This document shows positions 36,791 through 44,900 of a stretch of DNA of 64,000 nt, in pieces. The notes beneath the pieces were generated by a model. It saw nothing but the letters and a program-made list of their open reading frames with translations, searched no databases and had not been told where the DNA came from. Position 1 is the stretch's first letter, and the number at the start of each line of letters is the position of its first letter. Origin of the DNA: Chryseobacterium sp. MYb264 (GTDB lineage Bacteria > Bacteroidota > Bacteroidia > Flavobacteriales > Weeksellaceae); contig NZ_CP142422.1 in assembly GCF_035974275.1 (NCBI RefSeq), positions 1,798,001 to 1,862,000 on the forward strand, given 5' to 3'. Position numbers and translations under genes: made by a program.

Positions 36791-37684
36791 TTAAACTAAA
36801 TTTTTAAATGCATAATCTACTTTAGAATAAGTAAATTCCAACCCACTTTTCATTAATTTATCAGGATAAACATTTCTGCTTTTTAATAATAATTCTGTTT
36901 CGGATTTTAAGAAGATAGATGCGATTTCCAGTTGCCAAACAGGAGCATTTAATCCAAATGGAACTTTCATTTTTTTTCTTAATTTTCTCATAAATTCTTC
37001 ATTAGGCAAAGGATTAGGAGCTGTTATATTGATTTCACCTACAATATTTTCATTATTGATAATATGCTCAACAGATCTGCAAAAATCATCAATATGAATC
37101 CAGCTTATATTTTGATTACCTCTTCCCTGTTTTCCTCCTAAACCGAATTTGGTGATCATTTTTAATTTCGGAAAAGCACCGCCATTATTTCCCAAAACGA
37201 TAGAAGTTCGCAACGCCACTTTTCTTACATTTTCTGTTTTTGATATAAAAAATTCTTTTTCCCAGCTTTTACAAATATTCATGGAAAAATCATCGCCAAT
37301 GATTCCGTTTTCTTCTGTGTTTAAGTGCGTTTCAGAATGAATATAAATAGTTGCGGAACTTGCATTCAGCCAAACTTTCGGTTTATTGATACATTCATTA
37401 ATGGCTTGCTGAAGAACTTTTGTACTTTCAATTCTTGAAGAGTAAATTTCTTTTTTGTTCTTTTCAGTATATCGGCAATCGACAGATTTTCCTGCGAGAT
37501 TGATCAGAACATCTGAATTTTCAAGTATATTTTTCCATTCATCCAACGTTTTTGCATCCCAAAATATTTCGTTTTTACGTTTTGGATTTCTGGTTAAGAT
37601 ATAAACCTGACTTCCTTTTTCTGTAAAATATTTTTCTAGATTTTTCCCGAGGAAGCCGGTTCCGGCGGCGATGATTATTTTCAT
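36791..37684 (-). CDS. TIGR01777-family epimerase/oxidoreductase (SDR39U1-like)
   Basis: A 297-residue atypical SDR. Dinucleotide motif A-G-T-G-F-L-G-K-N near 7, then D-V-L-I-N-L-A-G-K-S near 57, and the C-terminal DUF1731-like end with P-N-P-L-P-N-E-E-F near 220 and V-Y-P-D-K-L-M-K-S-G-L-E-F near 270. The catalytic reaction of this family is not established. It is the last gene in a long same-strand run headed by the GbsR-type regulator; the 173-base gap from the DUF2071 gene contains a repeat, so co-transcription is uncertain. Confidence 0.88.
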   Translation of the reverse strand: MKIIIAAGTGFLGKNLEKYFTEKGSQVYILTRNPKRKNEIFWDAKTLDEWKNILENSDVLINLAGKSVDCRYTEKNKKEIYSSRIESTKVLQQAINECINKPKVWLNASSATIYIHSETHLNTEENGIIGDDFSMNICKSWEKEFFISKTENVRKVALRTSIVLGNNGGAFPKLKMITKFGLGGKQGRGNQNISWIHIDDFCRSVEHIINNENIVGEINITAPNPLPNEEFMRKLRKKMKVPFGLNAPVWQLEIASIFLKSETELLLKSRNVYPDKLMKSGLEFTYSKVDYAFKNLV

Positions 37685-37754
37685 TGTGGTTTGGTTGTTT
37701 TTAGTTAGTTGTTGCTTGTTGGCAGTTGATGGTTTTAAATGCTTAATGTTTATT

Positions 37755-37798
37755 GATAGGATTTTATCCTATCCTGTTTTAAGTCGTCCCTTCGGGAC
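37755..37798. repeat. Double-hairpin intergenic element
   Basis: Two adjacent perfect hairpins: GATAGGAT / ATCCTATC with a TTT loop (37755-37773) and GTCCC / GGGAC with a TTC loop (37786-37798). The arrangement resembles REP-type mobile palindromes of flavobacteria. Only one copy is seen in this window. Confidence 0.5.
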
Positions 37799-37857
37799 TC
37801 ATTATTGATTGTGTGTGTGGTAGCTTTAAATCTATGAATGAATTCTATTCGGTTCTT

Positions 37858-38577
37858 TTAGCTTTTTACTTGGTTCTTAAGATATTTCTTCGTTTTTACT
37901 TCAATTTCAGAGCCTTCTGCCAACATCACGGAAATAGGTTTCTGATGATTTAAACATTTAAAATCACTTCCGTAAACAGCTTCAAAATCGATTTTTAGTT
38001 GATGATTTTTAACTAAATAATAATCCCATTTTGGGTGACAGACTTCGTATTCTGAAGTTTTATTTTGTTTTTTCGTGAAGCCATAATAATGTTCGGTAAT
38101 AAATTCAAATTCAGAATTGGTTTCCATTTTCAAAGGTTGATTTTCGGCAGTAATTTCTATAGAATGCCAAGTTTTATCTTTCCATGAGTATTTTATTAAT
38201 AACTCTTCATCTTTTTGATGAATTATATTTTTCATCGGCATGGTTTTATAATTTTCTTTATAAACAGAATTCGCCACAAAGCTTAAAGCCGGTTTCGGAA
38301 CGATTTCTTTGATGAAAACGACGCCTCTTTTCCAATCGTTGCCTTCTTTTTTCTTTACATAAAATCTCAAATTCACTTCTTCAAAATTTCTGTGAAAAGG
38401 AATCGGAAATCCGAGTAATTTGGTATTTAAAAACATAAATCCGACTAGACTTACATAACATTTTCCCTGATAAAAATCGAGTTCTGTACCTTCGGGAAGA
38501 TATTTTTCTAAGATTTCGGGATTGATTTCGTAGTTGATAATGGCTAGTTTTCGCCATTCTGCTTTTAGGAAGTTCAT
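37858..38577 (-). CDS. YqjF/DUF2071-family protein
   Basis: A 239-residue protein of the DUF2071 (YqjF, acetoacetate-decarboxylase-like fold) family. Characteristic stretches: F-L-K-A-E-W-R-K-L-A at the start, Y-L-P-E-G-T-E-L-D near 26, V-S-L-V-G-F-M-F near 42, E-V-N-L-R-F-Y-V near 68 and G-V-V-F-I-K-E-I-V-P near 85. The function is not established. It lies in the GbsR-headed run between the SRPBCC gene and the epimerase gene. Confidence 0.88.
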   Translation of the reverse strand: MNFLKAEWRKLAIINYEINPEILEKYLPEGTELDFYQGKCYVSLVGFMFLNTKLLGFPIPFHRNFEEVNLRFYVKKKEGNDWKRGVVFIKEIVPKPALSFVANSVYKENYKTMPMKNIIHQKDEELLIKYSWKDKTWHSIEITAENQPLKMETNSEFEFITEHYYGFTKKQNKTSEYEVCHPKWDYYLVKNHQLKIDFEAVYGSDFKCLNHQKPISVMLAEGSEIEVKTKKYLKNQVKS

Positions 38578-38732
38578 TTCTTTGGTTTTTGGTTGATTGT
38601 TATTAGTTGATAGTTTTATGTGAAATACTTTCCTTCGTCAAGCTCAGGATAAACTAAAAGCTCAGCATAACAATGCTTATACTAACTTTTTCGACGCTCG
38701 CTTCGCTCGCGTTTTATTCCATTTTTCCTAAT

Positions 38733-39191
38733 CTAATGATTACTATTTTCTGCAGTTATTTTTATTAATTGATTTCTTTCCAACAGAAATTTCTTCATAT
38801 AATTTTTAAGAAAAAGACTATCAACGGTTTTTCCAATGAGTCCGAAAGGAGATTGAAATTCGAAAATATCTGTCATCATTGTGTTTTTACCTTCCTGTCT
38901 GAAGATATGCTGATGTTTCATCGATTTAAAAGCGCCCTTTTGCATTACATCGGTGAAATGATGAGGTTTATTCATCCTGACAATTTTTGTGGTTAAAGTC
39001 TGATAAACACCCAGATGTTTTGCTTTCCAAGTCACCGTTTCATCTTCTTCAATTAATCCGGAAGTTCTGCCGGCAATTGCTTTTTCGTTAGTTTTTGAAG
39101 TTGATTTTTGGTGTAAATCAATATCTCTTGCCAAATCGAAAACGGTTTGGATATCGGATTCAATAATGGTATTTAAATAAATTGTTGACAT
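38733..39191 (-). CDS. SRPBCC-family protein
   Basis: A 152-residue START/SRPBCC-fold protein with the pattern I-Y-L-N-T-I-I-E-S, V-F-D-L-A-R-D-I-D-L-H near 17, V-T-W-K-A-K-H-L-G near 53, and the long C-terminal helix (F-L-L-E-R-N-Q-L-I-K). Such proteins bind hydrophobic ligands in a deep cavity; the cell-division-inhibitor-like (SulA/CdI) subgroup often sits beside TIGR01777 genes. It starts 9 bases after the DCC gene, so the two are in one operon. Confidence 0.85.
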   Translation of the reverse strand: MSTIYLNTIIESDIQTVFDLARDIDLHQKSTSKTNEKAIAGRTSGLIEEDETVTWKAKHLGVYQTLTTKIVRMNKPHHFTDVMQKGAFKSMKHQHIFRQEGKNTMMTDIFEFQSPFGLIGKTVDSLFLKNYMKKFLLERNQLIKITAENSNH

Positions 39192-39200
39192 TTCTTTATT

Positions 39201-40019
39201 TTAAGAATTAATCCAGATTAAAATCCCTAAAACGGTCATTCTGAAAATCATCCAGGATATTGTCGGAAGAAAATTTAATTTTAAAATCCGGCATCTTCTG
39301 ATATGTTCCAGAAACATGATGCATACGACAATTCCGAAATAAATAATGGAAGAAAATGCATTTATATTTAAGAATAAGCCGGGAATTAAAAGCAGAGTTC
39401 CGATCAAAGAAACGGTCATCATATTTCCGAGATAATTCCAGATTTTGTCTTTTAAATAAGATTTTAAAAATACAGTCTGCCAAACGATTTGTGCGATGCA
39501 GATTACCAATTCTATCGCAAAATTCTGACTTAAACCTAATCCTAATTTTGCTGAAAATATACTTAAAACAGATCCTGAGAAAATTACAACAAAAGCAATG
39601 TATGCCAGTCTGTATTTCAGATTAAAATCTGGTATACAGGCATTTTCAGGATATAGATTATCTTTCGCAGAAGGAATAATCTGTTTTCTGTTATAAGAAA
39701 CGAAAGAATACAGTTTTTTGAAAAACCAATGCAAAGGTTGTATTCTGGCTACTTTTTCTAAGGTTGGAAACGAATTTCCGATGATTAATAATAAACTGTC
39801 CAAACCGTAAATCACTTTATTTTTTTCATGATCGACTAAAGCGATTTCATTTTTGGCTCGGTCGAAATCAATCAGGTTTTTGTTCTTGAAACTTAGTTTG
39901 GTAAAGGCTTCTCTTCCGCTTTCATCCAACATTCCGGTTTTTATAAAACCTTTTGAATACATGTTACACATTGGACATTCGTTGTCGTAGATTAAGGTAT
40001 GGTTTGTGAGGGTTTTCAT
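39201..40019 (-). CDS. DCC1-like (DUF393) thiol-oxidoreductase-type membrane protein
   Basis: A 272-residue protein with an N-terminal DCC/DUF393 thioredoxin-like domain: L-I-Y-D-N-E-C-P-M-C-N near 10 with the C-x-x-C pair, and Y-G-L-D-S-L-L near 71. A C-terminal region of about five membrane segments (about 135-272) follows, which is not part of the usual short DCC protein. The hybrid suggests a membrane-bound redox function, but no reaction is known. It overlaps the upstream small membrane gene by four bases. Confidence 0.85.
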   Translation of the reverse strand: MKTLTNHTLIYDNECPMCNMYSKGFIKTGMLDESGREAFTKLSFKNKNLIDFDRAKNEIALVDHEKNKVIYGLDSLLLIIGNSFPTLEKVARIQPLHWFFKKLYSFVSYNRKQIIPSAKDNLYPENACIPDFNLKYRLAYIAFVVIFSGSVLSIFSAKLGLGLSQNFAIELVICIAQIVWQTVFLKSYLKDKIWNYLGNMMTVSLIGTLLLIPGLFLNINAFSSIIYFGIVVCIMFLEHIRRCRILKLNFLPTISWMIFRMTVLGILIWINS

Positions 40020-40405
40020 TGTGCTTGTTTTTGAGATTGATAAATTTGATAGATATCATAAACATAAATAATTGCTAAAACAGGACTATAATACAAAGAA
40101 AATAAAGGAATTATCATAAAAATCGCACATATATCATCCATACTTCCGCTGATGACAAGTAAAATCAATGATAAAAATACGGGCAGGATTAAGCAACCAT
40201 ATATTTTAAAAATCAATGACTTTTTATAACTGTAAGTACATCTTATCAGATAGCTTATGAGTTGTGAAATTCCTACTCCAAAATAAAATAGCCAAATAAG
40301 TTTTTCATTTCCTATTAATAATGAAATTATAATTGTAATAGAAATGATAACAAAAATTGTTAACTGGAAGTAAAAATCGTTTTTAGCAAAAGTTTTCATG
40401 GTCAT
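40016..40405 (-). CDS. Small membrane protein of unknown function
   Basis: A 129-residue protein with about four hydrophobic segments (F-Q-L-T-I-F-V-I-I-S-I-T-I-I-I-S, L-I-W-L-F-Y-F-G-V-G-I, I-Y-G-C-L-I-L-P-V-F-L-S-L-I, I-F-M-I-I-P-L-F-S-L-Y). ATG at 40405 or 40399. No family recognised. Translationally coupled to the DCC gene by a four-base overlap and part of the GbsR-headed operon. Confidence 0.72.
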   Translation of the reverse strand: MTMKTFAKNDFYFQLTIFVIISITIIISLLIGNEKLIWLFYFGVGISQLISYLIRCTYSYKKSLIFKIYGCLILPVFLSLILLVISGSMDDICAIFMIIPLFSLYYSPVLAIIYVYDIYQIYQSQKQAQ

Positions 40406-40477
40406 TCATTTTAAAGGTTCAAAAAATCTCCTCTCGTTCTTTTATTCTGGATTTTGAAAGTGAAATACATCCAGATT

Positions 40478-40882
40478 TTAAATATCAGTGTTTTCATTTG
40501 TGATGATTTTATCTTTATTCATAGCATGCTTACGGCCTTTTAAGAAGAGTAATAGGTTCAGAAGCATCATGATACCAAGGTAAATTGAAAAGCCACCGAT
40601 TTTTTTACTTAAAGCAACGACCAGTCTTTCCACAGTTTCTATCTGAAAAAATTCAATGATACAAAGGGCAAAACCTATATTTAAGAGATAAAAACCGATC
40701 TTGAACAATGAATTCGTTGCCATCGCGATATCTTCCTTTTGATGAAAAATATCAATCATAAAGGTTTTTGAGTTTTTGAACAGAAATTGTGAAACAAAAA
40801 CAGTCAGGGTAATTACAATTGGTAAATAAATCATGTACGCTGAAAAATTGTACGTCGTTGTGGTTAAAATAGTTGTCATCAT
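40478..40882 (-). CDS. Membrane protein, paralogue of the next gene upstream
   Basis: A 134-residue protein with about three hydrophobic segments. The second half (F-Y-L-L-N-I-G-F-A-L, I-E-T-V-E-R-L-V, S-K-K-I-G-G-F-S-I-Y-L-G, L-N-L-L-L-F-L-K-G-R-K) aligns by eye with the 114-residue protein encoded directly upstream, so the two look like diverged tandem duplicates. Function unknown. It starts 7 bases after the stop of that gene. Confidence 0.75.
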   Translation of the reverse strand: MMTTILTTTTYNFSAYMIYLPIVITLTVFVSQFLFKNSKTFMIDIFHQKEDIAMATNSLFKIGFYLLNIGFALCIIEFFQIETVERLVVALSKKIGGFSIYLGIMMLLNLLLFLKGRKHAMNKDKIITNENTDI

Positions 40883-40889
40883 AATCGTT

Positions 40890-41234
40890 TTATTTGAAGG
40901 TTAAATTTTTTCTTAAAAAGTAAAGTGCGAAAATGTTCAAAAAGTGCAAAAAACAAAGGATCAATGTGATATATCCTATTCTGATTGAAGTGATCATCAG
41001 AAGTTGTTCCATCGAATGTATCTGATCCCAATTGGCAAGATTAATCGCGATATAGCCAAGATTAATCAGGTAATAGCATCCTAAAAGTATCCTGTTGATC
41101 GTTAAACAAAGATTAGCATCATGAATGAGATAATCCAGATAATACTTTCCTGCGTTGTAGCATCTTCTCCCAACATCGATCGTGATATACGAACTGATGG
41201 AAAGAAAAAGCAGATATGAAATAATATTGAACAT
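40890..41234 (-). CDS. Membrane protein, first gene after the GbsR-type regulator
   Basis: A 114-residue protein with about three hydrophobic segments. It contains N-R-I-L-L-G-C-Y-Y-L-I-N-L-G-Y near 48, I-H-S-M-E-Q-L-L near 72 and L-H-F-L-N-I-F-A-L-Y-F-L-R-K near 96, which align with the next protein downstream. Function unknown. A copy of the 20-base operator found upstream of the regulator gene lies 14 bases before its ATG, which strongly suggests control by that regulator. Confidence 0.75.
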   Translation of the reverse strand: MFNIISYLLFLSISSYITIDVGRRCYNAGKYYLDYLIHDANLCLTINRILLGCYYLINLGYIAINLANWDQIHSMEQLLMITSIRIGYITLILCFLHFLNIFALYFLRKNLTFK

Positions 41235-41248
41235 TTTATAAATATTAT

Positions 41249-41268
41249 ATTTTCAATAATTTTTGAAA
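41249..41268. promoter_or_regulatory. GbsR-type operator, copy 1 (before the membrane-protein operon)
   Basis: ATTTTCAATAATTTTTGAAA, a dyad (TTTTCA / TGAAA) around an AT centre, identical over 20 bases to the site at 41855-41874. It lies just upstream of the ATG at 41234. Confidence 0.75.
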
Positions 41269-41303
41269 GTTTGTTTGAAATAAAAAAGGATTTGTGGTCC
41301 TTT

Positions 41304-41807
41304 CTATTTTAATAAATTCGTAATCTTTCCCACCAGCCAGTGATCGTCACTTTTTATTGCCAGATCCATAATATTATTGATTTTCCCTGTAACAGAGCTG
41401 AAATCTTCCATTAACTTAATAAATTCTTTGGCGCCTTCAGAATCTTTATCTTCAATATTTTTTAGTTCTTCTAAAAACGAAATGACTGGTTCAATCTCTC
41501 TTTTTCTTCTCTCTTTGGTAATTTGCTTGAATAAATACCAGACATCTTTTTCCGCTACGAAGTATTCCTTTCTATCGCCTTTTACAAACTCTTTTCTTAC
41601 AATTCCCCAATCGATCAATGCACGGAGATTCATATTGGCATTTCCTCTTGAAATTTCCAGCCCTTCCATCACCTCATCGGTAGAAAGCGGCTTGTCACTC
41701 GCCAAAAGCAAAGCATGAACCTGCGCCATCGTACGGTTGATTCCCCAATTGGTAGCAAATGTTCCCCATGTCTGAATATACTTTTCTTTGGCTTCTGAAA
41801 GTTGCAT
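41304..41807 (-). CDS. GbsR/MarR-family transcriptional regulator
   Basis: A 167-residue winged-helix regulator of the GbsR type. Y-I-Q-T-W-G-T-F-A-T-N-W-G-I near 10, A-Q-V-H-A-L-L-L near 28, and the recognition region G-L-E-I-S-R-G-N-A-N-M-N-L-R-A-L near 46 are characteristic; the second half is helical. GbsR of Bacillus senses choline, but flavobacterial members sit in varied contexts. It heads the run of genes down to 36791. Identical 20-base operators before this gene and before the next one suggest autoregulation and operon control. Confidence 0.9.
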   Translation of the reverse strand: MQLSEAKEKYIQTWGTFATNWGINRTMAQVHALLLASDKPLSTDEVMEGLEISRGNANMNLRALIDWGIVRKEFVKGDRKEYFVAEKDVWYLFKQITKERRKREIEPVISFLEELKNIEDKDSEGAKEFIKLMEDFSSVTGKINNIMDLAIKSDDHWLVGKITNLLK

Positions 41808-41854
41808 GTTGTCTGTTTTTAAATTTCTATTACAAATATAATTAAATATTTTGA

Positions 41855-41874
41855 ATTTTCAATAATTTTTGAAA
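41855..41874. promoter_or_regulatory. GbsR-type operator, copy 2 (before the regulator gene)
   Basis: The same 20 bases as at 41249-41268, 48 bases upstream of the regulator's ATG. The outer flanks extend the dyad here (AATTTTC / GAAAATT). Confidence 0.75.
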
Positions 41875-41893
41875 ATTAAATATAAAAAAAATA

Positions 41894-41917
41894 GAAGCTA
41901 CTCTACTGAGCAGCTTC
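41894..41917 (-). terminator. Terminator of the sigma/plug/barrel/macroglobulin operon
   Basis: Ten-base stem GAAGCTACTC / GAGCAGCTTC with one mismatch and a TACT loop. On the minus strand it is followed by a T-rich run. It lies 34 bases past the stop of the macroglobulin gene. Confidence 0.85.
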
Positions 41918-41950
41918 TTGACAAACATTCATATTATATTCACGTAATAA

Positions 41951-44900
41951 TTACGGTTCAACTTTAGCCTTAATCCCTTCATTCCAATATTTAGATTCCG
42001 GCATATAATAGAGGTAAATAGTACTTGCTTTTCCTGTATATTCTCCGGCAAATTCGGTTTTTAGATCCAAATTAATCACTTTTGTTTCATTCGCATTAAA
42101 ATGTTCCCAATACAACACCAGATAATTATCAAAAATCTCATAATAAGAGACCTGCTTTTTATCGATCAAATCTTTCAATAAAGCGTTTTGCAACGTCAAT
42201 CCTGCCGGAATTCCTATTTTTGCGGTGACCATTGGCAATGGTCCGTTGATTTTATTTTTTACGGTTACCGTTAATCTGTTCGTTTCTCCAACTTTTGAGG
42301 TTAACGATTTCAGCTTTGTTTCCATGGTCACAGGAATGTCTGTACTTTTCGGAGCCTGTAGCGTATAAAATTCATAATCCAGTTTATAAGGAAGTCCTTT
42401 TGTACTCGGATAATTAATATCGATCCTATTTTCTCCCGATTTAAATGCCGAAGCGATATTAATTCGCGGCGAAACATCTGCTTTATTTACTTTGATGATC
42501 GGTTTTTCATTTCCATACAGTTTTTCATTTTTAGCGAAGAAATCAGACAAAACTTCCAATGCAAGACTTGTAGCCTGGGTAGAACCGAAACCGTAATATC
42601 CGTTAAAATCGATCAATTCATCAGCAACTTTTGGAATTTGTAAAGGGCTTATTTTTTCATCTTTCTGCAGCGCCATCATATATAAAGAAAGGGTTTCTGC
42701 ATTGGCCGACCTTCCGCCCGAACCGGTAAAAGTTACTTTTGTATTGATATTTTTACCGGCATCCTGCTTGTTTAAAATTTCCATTAAATTGTTATACTCC
42801 TGCACTTTTCCAAGATTTGAAGAAGCATTTGCCATCAACGCCAACTGATAAGAATCTTTTGTTGCCAAAGCTCTTTTCAACATCAATTGGTAAGAATTTT
42901 CAATCTCATTTTTCACACCAATTTTCGATAAAGCATATAAAACATACATATTTCTCGACCATGAATAATCGGAATACGGCTGATTCATTTCATAATTTCT
43001 TCTCACTTCAAAAAGTCCGTTTCTGTCTTTTTTAGATAAAATAAAGGTTTTTAAATTTTGAATTAAAGATTCATCAATACTGATCAGTTTCTTCAAATCA
43101 CTAAACTCCAGCAAAGCAAAAGCAGACACCGCCACACTAGATTCTGTAGAACTGAAATATCCGAATCCATTATCCTTATTTTTATAGCTTAACATTCTTT
43201 GAAAGCCCTTTTTAAGATTTTTGAGGACTAAACTTTCTGTTTCAGCATCTATTTTTTTGACCGATTTAAGATAATTCAGTATAAAAATATTGGGATAAAC
43301 GGTGGAAGAAAGCTGCTCAAAACATCCGTGAGGTTCTTTTTTCAATCGTTCCAAATCCTCAAACATCTGCAATGCCTGGTTTTCAAAAACATAATATGAG
43401 GCATTCAGACTGCCATTAATCAATTCAGGAATATCAATTTTTATGTTCTCATTTTTATTATTAATGATCGAATAATGATGCGGAAAACCTTTCTCTTCCA
43501 CTTTAAAAGGCAAGATCATCGTTTCCCTGAAATCCCCCGAACGAACCGTAAACTGTATATTGGAATTCACGATTTCATTCGTCTGCATCTTAACAAATAA
43601 TCTTCCGGATTCTAATGGTTTTAAGGTAATCAGACTGTCCGATTTCATCAAATTCACCCGATTCGGAACCACCACATTCATTATCATTGTTTTGGTTTCA
43701 TTCGAATTATTTTTAATCACCACCGGAATCATCATCTCATCTGTTCTCGTCAGATATTGTGGGATTTTAGCATCAATAGAAATTAAACTTTGAGCCGCAT
43801 AAGTGGTTTCATCTCTTCCCAGAAGTCCGTTCGCAGAAATTCCTTCCGTCATAATTCTGAAGGTCGTATTGGCATCAGAATTATAAAACTCTACTTTTGC
43901 CTTTCCATCTTTGTCAGTTTCAATCACAGGATTCCAATAAATTGCCTCTCTGTAATCGTATCGGTAAGACGTATTGGTGGTTTTGTAGACCGGATAGGAA
44001 AACTGTCTCGTGTAATTATACGTAACCAAACTGTCGCTTCGCACGGCTTCCACTGCAAAATAAGACTTCGGGCTAATATCCAACTTCACTCCTCTTCCAC
44101 CGCTTCCGATAGAATTCACCAATACTACGCCATTCGCAGCACGGCTTCCGTAAAGGGCAGTTGCCGCCGCATCTTTTAAAACCGTAATACTCCCAATATC
44201 ATTAGGATTGATCGTGGTATTGAGATTTTCCACAGGCATACCATCCACAATATACAAGGGTTGCTTATTCGAAATAGAAGCCATCCCTCTTACTCTTATA
44301 TTGACATATCCACCAGGCTGACCTGTGCTGTTAATTTCAATGCCAGCTACTTTACCATTTAAAGCAGATAAAACATTTGGATTTTGAAGTTCACTAGATA
44401 ATGAAACAGCAGTATACGAAGTGGTCATTTTACTTTTTACTACTTTATTTAAATATCCCAACACTACAACTTCCTCCACATTTTTCTCTTTAGCAATTGT
44501 ATCTTTTCTATTTCCAATAGGTTTATTAAACTGTTGCTTTGGTAATTCTTTTACCGATTCTTTCGGTTTTCCTTTAATTTCAGCTTCTTTAATGATTTCT
44601 TCAACATCAACATGACTTATTTTCTTTTTATCTAAAGGATTAATATCTAGTTTATAGGATAAAATTCTCACTTTCACTTCATGTTTAGGCAACGGCGATT
44701 TTGCAATCACTTTATACGACTTATCACGTTGAAGATCTGAAAAGTAAAACAATCCGTCTTTCGCTGTATTTTGCTTTAAAATTTTACTTTCTCTATAATT
44801 TTCTTCTAACAAAAAAACTTCCGATTCTACAGGATTTTTATGTTCATCCTCTACAATTCCATAAATCGAATTTTTCTTTTCCGGAAGGTATTTGTATTGA

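Noticed and set aside
43790..44179. 129-codon plus-strand open frame
   Set aside because: Shadow frame wholly inside the macroglobulin gene on the other strand; no recognisable protein pattern.
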